Below are positions 50,635 to 60,038 of a DNA stretch of 64,000 bases, one piece after another. The notes beneath the pieces were generated by a model. That model had not been told where the DNA came from. It was given only the letters and a program-made list of their open reading frames with translations, and ran no database searches. Both the position numbers and the translations under genes were made by a program. Source of the DNA: Novosphingobium sp. (lineage in GTDB: Bacteria; Pseudomonadota; Alphaproteobacteria; Sphingomonadales; Sphingomonadaceae); the NCBI GenBank assembly GCA_024236175.1, contig JACKKY010000003.1, positions 1 to 64,000 of the forward strand. The letters run 5' to 3'. Numbering within the stretch: position 1 is the stretch's first letter; the number at the start of each line of letters is the position of its first letter.

Positions 50635-51447
50635 GTGTCTCCACACCGGATTGTCTTTGCCAATGAGAAGGGCGGTACCGGCAAGTCGACGACTGCCGTC
50701 CATGTCGCCATCGCTCTTGCCTATCAGGGCGCGAAGGTGGCGGCGGTCGATCTCGACCCCCGCCAGCGTACGCTTTTCCGCTATTTCGAGAATCGCGCCG
50801 ATACCGAGCGCCGACGGGGCATCAGTCTGCCCGGGGCGCGGTTCACCGTATTCGAGGGCGGCTCGGCCGCGGAACTAGACAACCTCGTCGAAGCGATCGG
50901 CGAGGGTCAGGATTTCCTCATCTTCGACACGCCGGGCCGCGACGATCCGCTTGCCCGCCATGCCGCGACCACAGCGGACACGCTGGTCACGCCGCTCAAC
51001 GACAGCTTCGTCGATTTCGACCTGATCGGACAGGTCGATGCCGAGACCTTCAAGGTCCGGCGCCTGTCCTTCTACGCCGAGCTGATCTGGGAAACCCGCA
51101 AGAAGCGGGCGATGGCCACGATCAGCGACCAGCGGCGCGAGATGGACTGGGTGGTGGTGCGCAACCGCACCGGCCATGTCGAGGCGCGCAACATGCGCCG
51201 GCTCGACGGCGCCCTGGGCGAGCTTTCGAAGCGGGTCGGCTTCCGCACCGTCAACGGCCTGTCCGAACGCGTGATCTATCGCGAGCTGTTCCCTTCCGGC
51301 CTGACGCTGCTCGACAAGGGCCATCTCGGCGAACTCGGCACCAGCCACCTCGTCGCGAGGCAGGAATTGCGCGCCCTGCTTGCCGGGCTCAACCTGCCGG
51401 TGCCGGCCGTGCGTCAGGAGCAGCTGGCGCTTGCCGGGCAGGCATGA
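50635..51447 (+). CDS. mipZ: MipZ-like ParA-family division-plane ATPase
   Basis: 270 residues from the GTG at 50635; a TTG at 50620 is also possible. Deviant Walker A NEKGGTGKSTT (residues 10-20), AAVDLDPRQRTLFRYFENR and FDTPGRDD (Walker B region) match alphaproteobacterial MipZ, which binds ParB at the chromosome origin and inhibits FtsZ away from mid-cell. The C-terminal FPSGLTLLDKG and ARQELRALL are typical. Overlaps the J-domain gene by 4 bases. Confidence 0.9.
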   Translation: MSPHRIVFANEKGGTGKSTTAVHVAIALAYQGAKVAAVDLDPRQRTLFRYFENRADTERRRGISLPGARFTVFEGGSAAELDNLVEAIGEGQDFLIFDTPGRDDPLARHAATTADTLVTPLNDSFVDFDLIGQVDAETFKVRRLSFYAELIWETRKKRAMATISDQRREMDWVVVRNRTGHVEARNMRRLDGALGELSKRVGFRTVNGLSERVIYRELFPSGLTLLDKGHLGELGTSHLVARQELRALLAGLNLPVPAVRQEQLALAGQA

Positions 51448-51737
51448 AATTTCTCTGGCTCCTGGTCCTGGCGGTCATCGCCTGGCGGGTGTTCTTCGGC
51501 CGATGGCCCTGGCAGCCGGGCAGGAAAGGAATGCGGGCAAGAGCGCGTGCGCAGGCGCGTAGCGTGCTGGGCGTAGGGGAGGCCGCCGGTCGCGACGAGA
51601 TCATCGAGGCGCATCGCCGGCTGCTGGTGAAGGTCCATCCTGACCGGGGCGGTAGCAACGAGCAGGTCCATGAGGCCAATGCGGCGCGCGACCTGCTGCT
51701 GGGCGATCTGGCACTGGGCGAAATGGAGCAGTCATGA
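51444..51737 (+). CDS. Small membrane-anchored J-domain protein
   Basis: 97 residues. An N-terminal membrane helix (FLWLLVLAVIAWRVFF) is followed by a C-terminal J domain with the H-P-D motif in KVHPDRGGSNEQ, which would stimulate an Hsp70 at the membrane. ATGA overlaps on both sides link it to the MipZ-like gene and the phosphomannomutase gene. The same order is familiar from other sphingomonads. Confidence 0.85.
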   Translation: MKFLWLLVLAVIAWRVFFGRWPWQPGRKGMRARARAQARSVLGVGEAAGRDEIIEAHRRLLVKVHPDRGGSNEQVHEANAARDLLLGDLALGEMEQS

Positions 51738-53137
51738 GCCACCGGTTCCACCCGACAGTCCTTCGCGAATATGACATCCGCGGCATCATCGGCGAAACGC
51801 TGGGGGCGGCGGACGCGCGCGCGATCGGCCGTGCCTTCGCTTCGCTGCTCAGGGAAGCGGGCGGAAGCCGGGTCGCGGTCGGCTATGACGGCCGGACAAG
51901 CTCGCCGATGCTGGAAGAGGCATTGGTCGACGGGTTGAATGCGAGCGGCGTCGACGCGGTACGGATCGGCATGGGGCCGACGCCGATGCTCTATTATGCC
52001 GAAGCCTCAGCCGAAGACGTGCATGGCGGCATTCAGATAACCGGCAGCCACAACCCAGCCAACTACAACGGCTTCAAGCTGGTATTCCAGGGACGACCGT
52101 TCTTCGGCCGCGACATCCTCGTGCTCGGCAAGATCGCCGAAGAGGGAGTATGGCTCGATGGAAGCGGCGGGTCGGAGCGCCGCGAGGTCATGTCGGACTA
52201 TATCGACCGCCTGGTCGAAGGCATGGGCGGGATCGACGCAGGCATTCTCTCGGGCCTGAGGATCGGCTGGGACGCGGGCAACGGGGCCGCCGGTCCGGCG
52301 CTCGAACTGCTCACCGCCCGCCTGCCGGGCGAGCACCATCTCCTCTACACCGAAGTCGACGGCAATTTCCCCAATCATCATCCCGACCCCACCGAGGAGA
52401 AGAACCTTGCCGACCTGAAGGCGCTGGTCGCGGACAAGAGCCTCGATTTCGGAGTGGCATTCGACGGCGACGGCGACCGGATCGGCGCGGTCGACGGCAA
52501 GGGGCGGGTGATCTGGGGCGACCAGCTGCTTTCGATCTACGCCGAAGACCTGCTGCGGATGGTGCCCGGGGCCACGATTATCGCCGATGTGAAGGCTTCG
52601 CGCGCGCTGTTCGACCATATCGGGCAATGCGGCGGAGAGCCGCTGATGTGGAAGACCGGCCACAGCCTGATCAAGTCCAAAATGAAGGAAACCGGTGCGC
52701 CGCTGGCCGGGGAGATGAGCGGCCACGTCTTCTTCGCCCACGATTACTACGGCTTCGACGACGCGCTCTACGCTGCGGTCCGTTTGATTGCCGCCAGTGC
52801 CCGGCTCGGCAAGTCGGTGACGGAGCTACGTGAAGCGATGCCGGCCATGGTCAACACGCCGGAGCTGCGATTCCAGGTCGACGAAACCCGCAAGTTCGCG
52901 GTGATCGACGAGGTGAAGCAGCGCCTTTCGGACAGCGATGCCGAAGTCGATGCGACAGACGGCGTGCGGGTGACGTCAGGGGACGGCTGGTGGTTGCTGC
53001 GCGCTTCCAACACGCAGGACGTGCTCGTCGCCCGTGCGGAAAGCGACAGCCAGACGGGACTGGACCGGCTGATCGCGCAGATCGACGCACAGCTTGCCGC
53101 CTCGGGCCTGGAGCGGGGGCCGCAGGCCAGCCATTGA
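51734..53137 (+). CDS. Phosphomannomutase/phosphoglucomutase
   Basis: 467 residues. FREYDIRG-like start (LREYDIRGIIG), phosphoserine loop ITGSHNPANYNG with S105, metal loop FDGDGDRIG and sugar-binding GEMSGHVFF are all present. The C-terminal RASNTQDVLVARAE binds phosphate. It interconverts mannose or glucose 6- and 1-phosphates for exopolysaccharide, sphingan or glycolipid synthesis, resembling PgmG/AlgC enzymes. Third gene of the MipZ-like operon. Confidence 0.94.
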   Translation: MSHRFHPTVLREYDIRGIIGETLGAADARAIGRAFASLLREAGGSRVAVGYDGRTSSPMLEEALVDGLNASGVDAVRIGMGPTPMLYYAEASAEDVHGGIQITGSHNPANYNGFKLVFQGRPFFGRDILVLGKIAEEGVWLDGSGGSERREVMSDYIDRLVEGMGGIDAGILSGLRIGWDAGNGAAGPALELLTARLPGEHHLLYTEVDGNFPNHHPDPTEEKNLADLKALVADKSLDFGVAFDGDGDRIGAVDGKGRVIWGDQLLSIYAEDLLRMVPGATIIADVKASRALFDHIGQCGGEPLMWKTGHSLIKSKMKETGAPLAGEMSGHVFFAHDYYGFDDALYAAVRLIAASARLGKSVTELREAMPAMVNTPELRFQVDETRKFAVIDEVKQRLSDSDAEVDATDGVRVTSGDGWWLLRASNTQDVLVARAESDSQTGLDRLIAQIDAQLAASGLERGPQASH

Positions 53138-53156
53138 CGGCGGCGGAGCCGGATTG

Positions 53157-54194
53157 TCAGGAAACCGCGCCCGGCGGCAGCGCATGCGTGGGTACCCTCT
53201 CCATCAGGTAGCACAGGCAGTCCTGACGGACGATCCGCTCGTCGCAGGTAAGCATGGCCGGCATCGCCTCGCGGCGAAGGCGTAGCGCGCCGCCCTCGGT
53301 CGAGAAGAAGTCCGAGCTGACGTTGCGACCGGCTTCATCGACGATGTCGAGCGGCATCGGGTGGCCGGTTTCGCCGAAACAGGCTCCTGCTTCCAGCTCG
53401 CGAAAATTCATGTGGTCCAGCGCTGGGTCGAGGCGCAGCTCGGCCCGATCGCCGCCGAAGCTCATGCTGACCTCCGGGCGCACGCGGACCAGGGCCATGG
53501 TGTGATACAGGTCCAGGTCCTGATGGCGGACCGGATGGTCGGGAAAATCGCCGAGATCCAGCGCCGATTCGACCAGACGCGCCGCGGCCGCGGCATTGGC
53601 AGGCGTGCCCGGTTGGCCGCACTCGGCGGCGATCGCAGGAAGCTTGCCGGCAAGCGAGGCGGTCTGGGTGCCGGGCATGCCCGCGAACCACACCGCGGTC
53701 CGGGTGAAGAGCGTCGCCAGGTGCAGCGTGCGCGCGTCGAGGCTGCAGACCACCGAATAATGCGGATTGAGGCCGGTATTGTTGTGCAGGTCGATGGCAG
53801 CGAACACCGGGCGGCTGAGCATCAGCTCGTGCGCTTGCGCCATCGCCTTCGCTTCGGGCGTGCCGATGTGGTCGAGCGTGCCGGGCCAGACCCGGTTGTA
53901 GTCCGGCTGGCCGGTCAGCCGCCGCACGCCTTCGCGCGCCGCCGCGACATTGCCGATCAGCAGCACAAGCCCGCGCGCCAGAGTATGACCCGCACGGGCG
54001 CGAAGCACCCGCTGCACGGCTTCAAGCCCTGAATCCTCGTTGCCGTGGAGCAGCACCGAGACGAAGAGCGGCGGTTGCCGTCTGCCGGGAAGCTCGATGA
54101 TCGTCGGCCCGGAAAAAAGGCGGTGCAGGTCGCGAGGGCTGCAATCCAGGAAGCCTTCCGGAAGAGTGTCAAGAACGGTCAGGCCGGCCATCAT
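53157..54194 (-). CDS. Succinylglutamate desuccinylase/aspartoacylase-like zinc hydrolase (M14 fold)
   Basis: 345 residues from the ATG at 54194; 54218 is possible but overlaps the upstream gene by 17 bases. Zinc ligands are in LLHGNEDSG (H-x2-E) and AIDLHNNTG (H), the AstE/AspA pattern, and ECGQPGTP carries another conserved segment. It should cleave an N-acyl or peptide-like amide bond. It follows the GCS2-type ligase gene closely, so a ligase/hydrolase pair acting on the same amide is plausible. Confidence 0.85.
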   Translation of the reverse strand: MMAGLTVLDTLPEGFLDCSPRDLHRLFSGPTIIELPGRRQPPLFVSVLLHGNEDSGLEAVQRVLRARAGHTLARGLVLLIGNVAAAREGVRRLTGQPDYNRVWPGTLDHIGTPEAKAMAQAHELMLSRPVFAAIDLHNNTGLNPHYSVVCSLDARTLHLATLFTRTAVWFAGMPGTQTASLAGKLPAIAAECGQPGTPANAAAAARLVESALDLGDFPDHPVRHQDLDLYHTMALVRVRPEVSMSFGGDRAELRLDPALDHMNFRELEAGACFGETGHPMPLDIVDEAGRNVSSDFFSTEGGALRLRREAMPAMLTCDERIVRQDCLCYLMERVPTHALPPGAVS

Positions 54195-54201
54195 ACGGTA
54201 C

Positions 54202-55638
54202 CTAGAGCGGCCATTCATGCACCGGCATTCCGCTACGCTGGTGCTCCAGATATTCGGCAGTCAGGCTGAAGAGGTCGCCGTGCTTCTGATGATGGGCAAG
54301 CTGCCAGGCGGCGCCGGTCTGTCCGGACGCCAGGCGCAAGTGGATGATGTCGAGATAGCGGTCGATCAGCCCGGCGCCGACGCCCTGTCGAACGAGGCCC
54401 TCGCGAGCGAGCGGCAGCAGTTCCGCCAGAACCTCGCGGACCGGCTGCCGCCTGCCATCGAGCCACAGGATTTCCGCATCGAGCCCGTATTTGGCGGCCG
54501 CATAGAAATTGTCCCGGGCGGCGGCGAACGGCAGGATCGCTTCTGCTTCCCGGCACCGGTCCGCCAGCATGTCCGCTGTGCCGAAATAGAAGGCCGCGTT
54601 TGCGATCATGTCGATCATGCTCGGCCCGGCGGGCATTACGCGGTGTTCGATGCGAAGATGCGGCGTGCCGTCGTCGTCGAAGCCGACCAGCGGCCGGTTC
54701 CAGCGCCAGATCGTGCCGTTGTGAAGCCGCAGGCGGGCAAGGCGCTCGGGCGCGGTATCCTCTGCCACCGGCAGGAGCACGGGGTAGTCCGACAGGTTCT
54801 CGGCGAACAGCTCGGTCGGATCCTTGCCGGCATAGCCGCTTCCGAACGTCACGCGGCGGGGCCTGCCGTCATCGCCCTGCGTATCCGCCTGCTCCAGCGC
54901 CTGCTCGAAGATGGGAATGCGCGTCTCGTGCCAGAGGCTGCGGCCGAACAGGAACGGCGAGTTTGCCGTTATCGCCACCAGCGGCGCGCTGAGGAGAACC
55001 GAGGCGTTGAAACTGGCCGCGAAGCGCTCTGCCGCCACTTGCAGGTGAAGCTGCAGCGAGGTGGTTGCCGCTTCGAGCATCACGTCCATGTGGGTGGTCC
55101 GCAAATGCTCGCCGTCTGCCCGCGCACTGTCGATGTCGATCCGCAGCGGCGCTCCGTCGCGCGCCTTGATCAGTTCGCGGTTCAGGGCGACGTAGCGGTT
55201 CGAAGGCGTCATGTTGTTCAGCGACAGGTCGCTCTCGCGCAGGGTCGGCAGGGTTCCGATGGCGATGACCGTATCGACGTCTTCGTGTGCGTTGCCGGCG
55301 CAGCGTGTCCAGATTGTCCGCAATTCCTGCTCGAGGCGGCCCAGTCCGTCACCGGCCAGCAGTTGCGGCTCGCAATTCACTTCGATGTTGAAACGCGACA
55401 GTTCGCCGACGACCAGCGGATCGTCCAGTCGCGTCAGGAAACGCTGGTTGTCCGCCGCCGGGAAGAAGTTCCGGTCGATCAGCCAGGCTTCCACCTCGAA
55501 GCCGACCCGCGGCCCCTCCTTCGAGAAATGGCCATCTGCGAAGCCTGCCCGCAGGCGTTCGGTCTCTTCCGCCAGACGTTTGCCGAAGGTCTCGAAGTCC
55601 GAGTCGCTGAACCCGGCGGCGCTGATTTCTTGTCCCAA
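54202..55638 (-). CDS. Glutamate-cysteine ligase family (GCS2-type) carboxylate-amine ligase
   Basis: 478 residues from a TTG at 55638. No ATG or GTG start is available downstream of 55857, and the longer starts (55857, 55863) overlap the divergent NfeD gene; the start is uncertain. RVGFEVEAWLID and FNIEVNCEPQLL carry the acidic metal ligands of the family, with LQLHLQVAAERF and IEHRVMPAGPSMIDMIANAAF later. These enzymes form gamma-glutamyl or other amide bonds with ATP. It may not be the main glutathione enzyme. Operon partner: the AstE-like hydrolase. Confidence 0.82.
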   Translation of the reverse strand: MGQEISAAGFSDSDFETFGKRLAEETERLRAGFADGHFSKEGPRVGFEVEAWLIDRNFFPAADNQRFLTRLDDPLVVGELSRFNIEVNCEPQLLAGDGLGRLEQELRTIWTRCAGNAHEDVDTVIAIGTLPTLRESDLSLNNMTPSNRYVALNRELIKARDGAPLRIDIDSARADGEHLRTTHMDVMLEAATTSLQLHLQVAAERFAASFNASVLLSAPLVAITANSPFLFGRSLWHETRIPIFEQALEQADTQGDDGRPRRVTFGSGYAGKDPTELFAENLSDYPVLLPVAEDTAPERLARLRLHNGTIWRWNRPLVGFDDDGTPHLRIEHRVMPAGPSMIDMIANAAFYFGTADMLADRCREAEAILPFAAARDNFYAAAKYGLDAEILWLDGRRQPVREVLAELLPLAREGLVRQGVGAGLIDRYLDIIHLRLASGQTGAAWQLAHHQKHGDLFSLTAEYLEHQRSGMPVHEWPL

Positions 55639-55834
55639 GGTGCTGACCGTGCTGACTGAAGCGAGGAAATCGGCGATTAGGCTGGGCTGATCGGATTGGC
55701 CAGCCCCCGCAGGCAGTTCGCTGACCCGTTTCTTGCCCTGGAATTCGGGGTTTGACCCGATTTGTGCTATCCGGGTTTCGGAGAGTTTGTAAGCGGGGAT
55801 TCTGCCGCGCCGCCACCTTGGAGAGTGGAGCGAG

Positions 55835-57229
55835 ATGACCGCCGGTTCCGGCGCCACAACCACGATCGCACGGCTCGTCGCATTGCTGACGATGGCTGCT
55901 GCCGCCCTTGTGCTGATCGCGTCTCCCGCACCGGCGAGTTCGCCATCCGGAACGGCCTATGTTCTCGATCTGAAAGGCGCGATAGGCCCGGCCACCGCGT
56001 CCTATATCGCCAGCGGATTGGAACGCGCACGAGAGGAAGGTGCGGCTGTGGTAGTCATTCGGATGGACACGCCTGGCGGGCTCGACACGTCGATGCGCGA
56101 GATCATCCGCGAAATCCTGGCGATGCCCGTGCCGGTCGTCACCTACGTGCATCCCAGCGGGGCCCGTGCGGCGAGCGCCGGCACCTATATCCTCTACGCC
56201 AGCCATGTCGCCGCGATGACGCCGGGCACCAATCTTGGAGCGGCAACGCCCATCCAGATCGGTACCGCTCCCGCCGAGCCGAACCAGCCGGACGCGGGTG
56301 AGGGAAAGGAGGACGGCGAATCCGCCGCGCCCAAGAACGCCGGCGAACGCAAGGCGGTGAACGATGCGGTCGCCTATATCCGCTCGCTTGCCGAAATGCG
56401 TGGCCGCAATGCTGATTGGGGCGAGAAGGCCGTGCGCGAAGCGGCGAGCCTGTCCGCCAACGCCGCCCTTGAACAGAACGTCATCGACATCGTCGCCGAA
56501 GATGTGGGTTCGCTGCTTCAGGAGCTCGACGGGAGGACCGTCACGGTCAACGGGCAGGAGCGGCAGCTGGCCACTGCGGGCCTTGTGCTTACCGAAATCG
56601 AGCCGGATTGGCTTGACGAGCTGCTGGCCGTCATCACCAACCCCAATGTTGCGCTGATCCTGATGATGATCGGCGTCTACGGACTGTTTTTCGAGTTCAT
56701 GAATCCCGGGGCGATGGTCCCCGGTACGGTCGGCGCGATTTCGCTACTGATCGGGCTTTACGCATTGGCTGCGCTCCCTGTGGATTTCGTCGGGCTCGCC
56801 CTGATCCTGCTCGGTCTCGCGCTGATGGTGGCGGAGGCTTTCGCGCCGTCCTTCGGAATCCTGGGCATCGGAGGCCTTGCCGCCTTCGTTTTCGGAGCAG
56901 CAATCATGTTCGACACGGATGTGCCCCAGTTCAGGATAAACCGGTCGATCATTGCCGCAGTTGCCCTGTTCAGCGCCGGCCTGCTCATCGCGGTCGCGCG
57001 GGTCGGCATCCGCTCGCTCCGCGGCCGGGTCGAGACCGGTTCGGAAGAGTTGATCGGCGCCCGGGCACAGGTCCTCGATTGGCAGGACGGCGCAGGTCAC
57101 GTCTTCGTGCACAGCGAACGGTGGAATGCCGTCGGTCCCACGACATTGGAAAAGGGCGCAACCGTGACGGTTGATTCTATTTCCGGCCTGCAGCTTGGAG
57201 TTTCACGGCCGGAGGAACGCGGGACCTGA
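55835..57229 (+). CDS. NfeD-family membrane-bound serine protease (long form)
   Basis: 464 residues. Signal anchor (about 12-32), then a ClpP-like protease domain with Ser114 in RAASAGTYI and an N-terminal MDTPGGLDTSMREI. A linker rich in acidic residues (about 150-170) is followed by four or so membrane helices (260-390) and a C-terminal OB-fold domain (about 405-464). It cleaves stomatin-like partners and shapes membrane domains. The slipin gene follows 16 bases later, the classic pairing. Confidence 0.93.
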   Translation: MTAGSGATTTIARLVALLTMAAAALVLIASPAPASSPSGTAYVLDLKGAIGPATASYIASGLERAREEGAAVVVIRMDTPGGLDTSMREIIREILAMPVPVVTYVHPSGARAASAGTYILYASHVAAMTPGTNLGAATPIQIGTAPAEPNQPDAGEGKEDGESAAPKNAGERKAVNDAVAYIRSLAEMRGRNADWGEKAVREAASLSANAALEQNVIDIVAEDVGSLLQELDGRTVTVNGQERQLATAGLVLTEIEPDWLDELLAVITNPNVALILMMIGVYGLFFEFMNPGAMVPGTVGAISLLIGLYALAALPVDFVGLALILLGLALMVAEAFAPSFGILGIGGLAAFVFGAAIMFDTDVPQFRINRSIIAAVALFSAGLLIAVARVGIRSLRGRVETGSEELIGARAQVLDWQDGAGHVFVHSERWNAVGPTTLEKGATVTVDSISGLQLGVSRPEERGT

Positions 57230-57245
57230 TCGCGAGGAGGACGAA

Positions 57246-58016
57246 ATGGACATTCTGGGCTTAAGTTTTCTCATGCCGCTGATCTTCCTGCTGCTCGTCT
57301 TCCTGTGGGCGGCAATCAAGATTCTGCGGGAATACGAGCGAGGCGTGGTCTTCACGCTAGGCCGGTTCACCGGTGTTAAAGGCCCGGGGCTGATCATCCT
57401 CATTCCCTTCGTCCAGCAGATCGTCCGTACCGATCTGCGCACGGTCGTGCTCGACGTGCCGACGCAGGATGTGATTTCCCGGGACAATGTTTCGGTCAAG
57501 GTCAACGCGGTGGTCTATTTCCGGGTGGTCGATCCCGGGAGCGCGATAATCCAGGTTGAGAACTTCATCCAGGCGACGAGTGAGCTCGCGCAGACCACCT
57601 TGCGGTCTGTGCTGGGCAAGCACGAGCTCGACGAAATGCTGGCCGAGCGCGACAAGCTCAACGAAGACCTCCAGGAAATCCTCGACAAGCAGACCGATGC
57701 CTGGGGCATCAAGGTCGCCAATGTCGAAATCAAGCATGTCGATATCGACGAATCGATGGTTCGGGCGATCGCCCGTCAAGCCGAGGCCGAGCGGGAACGG
57801 CGTGCCAAGGTCATCAACGCCGAGGGCGAACATCAGGCGGCCGCCAAGCTACTCGAAGCTGCACAGGTCCTCGGGCAGACGCCCGAGGCGATGCAACTGC
57901 GCTATCTCTCGACGCTCAATGTGCTTGCCAACGAGCGGAACAGCTCGACGATTGTCTTCCCGTTCCCGATGGATCTGTCCGACTGGCTGAAATCCGGCTC
58001 CGGGCAGGGGTCATAG
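57246..58016 (+). CDS. Slipin/stomatin-like SPFH-domain protein
   Basis: 256 residues from the ATG at 57246 (GAGGAGG upstream). A short N-terminal membrane hairpin (LSFLMPLIFLLLVFLW) precedes the SPFH domain (EYERGVVFTLGRFTG; DVPTQDVISRDNVSVKVNAVVYF) and a coiled C-terminal part (QAEAERERRAKVINAEGEHQ). The conserved hydrophobic tail FPFPMDL is the kind cleaved by the neighbouring NfeD protease. It probably organises membrane microdomains. Confidence 0.94.
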   Translation: MDILGLSFLMPLIFLLLVFLWAAIKILREYERGVVFTLGRFTGVKGPGLIILIPFVQQIVRTDLRTVVLDVPTQDVISRDNVSVKVNAVVYFRVVDPGSAIIQVENFIQATSELAQTTLRSVLGKHELDEMLAERDKLNEDLQEILDKQTDAWGIKVANVEIKHVDIDESMVRAIARQAEAERERRAKVINAEGEHQAAAKLLEAAQVLGQTPEAMQLRYLSTLNVLANERNSSTIVFPFPMDLSDWLKSGSGQGS

Positions 58017-59285
58017 AAGGAACGGCAAGGCGCCCAGCGAAGCCAGAGCGCTGACCGCAAGCACGGCCGCTCCCGGCCAGGCGTGGCGCCAGCCGGCGAT
58101 GCTGATCGAAACGCCTGCCTTGAAAAGCGTGTTGAGCACGGTCGGTGCCAGCAGCACGAGGCCAGCCACATTTGGCTGGAACGTACCTTGCGGCAAGCTG
58201 CCCAGGGCAATTACCGCGCTGTCGACATCTACCGTTCCAGAAATGGCCAGCGCCACGGCGGCCTCGGTGTCGCCGTAGCGGGCGAGCATCCACCTGGCGA
58301 CGAGGGTCATGACCATCACCAGACCCACCAGAACGAGGGCCGGTCCGATCGCCGCCGGATTCTTTACGTCCACGCCGTGATGTTTCTCGATCGGTTTCCT
58401 TCGCGCCTTTTGGAGCAGCCAGATTGCAGCGGCCAGGCTGACGAGAACTCCCGGTATCGCGAAGATCGCCACAATCGTCAGGGCGAACGGCGCGATGACT
58501 CCGACCACGACCATGATGCGCGCGAACATGACAGCCGAGGCCGTGCTGATCGCGGAATGGATGAGGGCGGCGTTGGCGTCACCGTTCTTGAGCTGTGTCG
58601 ACAGCGATGCCGTAACAGCCGTTGAGGACACGAGCGCGCCGGCGGCCGCTGTGGCGAGCGTTCCGCGCGAGGGGCCCAGCACCTTGCCGGCGACATATCC
58701 GGCCAGCGAAAGCCCGGAGACCAGCACGACCACCAGCCAGAGCTGATGCGGATTCCAGGCTTCGTAAGGGCCATACGCCCGGTCCGGCAGCAGTGGCAGG
58801 ATTACCAGCGCTATCAGGGCGAAGCGCGCGATGGCAGTGACTTCCTGCTCGCTCATCCTGCCGATCAACCGGTGTAGCTGGGATCGCATGACCAGCAGCA
58901 GGACCATCGAAACGGCGATGGCGATTGCCAGGAGATGCTCTCCGGTTGCGGCAAGGAAGCCGCAGGCAACCGTGATGATCCCGCCGAGGCTGGTGGTGCC
59001 GCTGATCGTATGGCTGTCCTGGCTCATGCGATAGTAGCCGACAAGGATAAGCCCGGCGCACGCGGCAAGGACGAGCGTGGCGATCGTCGGCGAGACGGCG
59101 AACAGCGCTCCGGCGATTCCGCCTGCCAGGCCGAACAGGCCGAAAGTGCGCACGCCTGCGAAGCGCGTGCCGGGCGCTTCTTCGCGGTGCGCCCAGCCGC
59201 GCTCCACCCCGACCAGCAGCCCGAGGCCGAGAGCCAGGGCGAGGCCCATCCAGTCGAGCGTATCGGTGAGGCCGGCCGTATCCAT
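58011..59285 (-). CDS. MgtC/SapB-N-terminal, DUF4010 integral membrane protein
   Basis: 424 residues from the ATG at 59285, which gives a normal membrane-protein start; an ATG at 59321 adds 12 polar residues. MGLALALGLGLLVGVERGW is the MgtC-like first helix with the conserved E-R. About twelve hydrophobic helices follow, with the DUF4010 core from about 180 (VSSTAVTASLSTQL, GTVDVDSAVIALGSL). Likely a transporter; substrate unknown. Overlaps the slipin gene's 3' end by 6 bases, convergently. Confidence 0.9.
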   Translation of the reverse strand: MDTAGLTDTLDWMGLALALGLGLLVGVERGWAHREEAPGTRFAGVRTFGLFGLAGGIAGALFAVSPTIATLVLAACAGLILVGYYRMSQDSHTISGTTSLGGIITVACGFLAATGEHLLAIAIAVSMVLLLVMRSQLHRLIGRMSEQEVTAIARFALIALVILPLLPDRAYGPYEAWNPHQLWLVVVLVSGLSLAGYVAGKVLGPSRGTLATAAAGALVSSTAVTASLSTQLKNGDANAALIHSAISTASAVMFARIMVVVGVIAPFALTIVAIFAIPGVLVSLAAAIWLLQKARRKPIEKHHGVDVKNPAAIGPALVLVGLVMVMTLVARWMLARYGDTEAAVALAISGTVDVDSAVIALGSLPQGTFQPNVAGLVLLAPTVLNTLFKAGVSISIAGWRHAWPGAAVLAVSALASLGALPFLL

Positions 59286-59377
59286 CGGTGCAGCAATCGG
59301 CCACCCGGCCGCCCGGCGCAAGAGAAGTTGAAGATGCTGCAGTCAGGGCTGCGATCATCCTTGCCCGGAACAAGATT

Positions 59378-59405
59378 CGTCATCCCCGCTTTCGCGGGGA
59401 TGACG
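59378..59405. repeat. Palindromic repeat-like element
   Basis: CGTCATCCCCGC-TTTC-GCGGGGATGACG has perfect 12-base arms. Very similar palindromes occur in many copies between genes in sphingomonads and other alphaproteobacteria. Here it sits between the DUF4010 gene's 5' side and the nitroreductase gene's 3' end, where it may also stop or protect the nitroreductase transcript. Only one copy is in the window. Confidence 0.65.
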
Positions 59406-59428
59406 AGTTGATCAAAGGTGATGGCGGG

Positions 59429-60007
59429 TTAGCGGAAGCTTCCGGCGACCGCGATTTCGGAAACGGGCTTGCGGTCGCTCGGCGCTTCCTTTTCGCGCAG
59501 ACCCTCAGGGAGCTTCTCCACGTCGTCGCGTGTGCCGATGGCAATGGCGGCTTCCAGCCGGTAGTCCTCCGGAATCCCGAGTTCCTCGCGTGCCTTGTCG
59601 AAGTGAAGCCCGGTCATCCCGTGGGCGTGATAGCCCATTGCGGTTGCCTGCAGGGCCAGCTGGACCCAGGCGGCCCCGGCATCGAAACTGTGGCTGTGGT
59701 TCGGCTTCTTTTCCTCGCCACGGCCCTGGTGGATGTTCGAGGTGACGAAGATCAGCACCGAGGCGTCCTTTGCCCAGCTCTGGTTGAAGTCGATGAGCAG
59801 CGACAGGAAGCGCTCCCAGTTCTCGTCGCCGCGATGCGCGTAGAGAAACTTCCATGGCTGGATGTTGAATGCCGAGGGCGCCCAGCCGGCAGCTTCGAAC
59901 ATCACGTCGAGATCCTCCTGGGGAATCGCGGCGGCATCGAAGGAGCGGGGCGACCAGCGCTCGACGAAGAGCGGCTCAACGCGTGGATTGGCCTGGCGAG
60001 TGGTCAT
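59429..60007 (-). CDS. Nitroreductase-family FMN oxidoreductase
   Basis: 192 residues. ERWSPRSFDAAAI, AGWAPSAFNIQPWKFLYAHR and AHGMTGLHFDKAREELGIP are the family's flavin-binding stretches. It would reduce nitro compounds, quinones or flavins with NAD(P)H. It lies 31 bases downstream of the pirin gene, both leftward and divergent from a LysR regulator, an arrangement seen for quinone or electrophile stress responses. Confidence 0.92.
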   Translation of the reverse strand: MTTRQANPRVEPLFVERWSPRSFDAAAIPQEDLDVMFEAAGWAPSAFNIQPWKFLYAHRGDENWERFLSLLIDFNQSWAKDASVLIFVTSNIHQGRGEEKKPNHSHSFDAGAAWVQLALQATAMGYHAHGMTGLHFDKAREELGIPEDYRLEAAIAIGTRDDVEKLPEGLREKEAPSDRKPVSEIAVAGSFR

Positions 60008-60038
60008 GGCAGTGGTCCTTTCGTTGAACTATTGGCAA

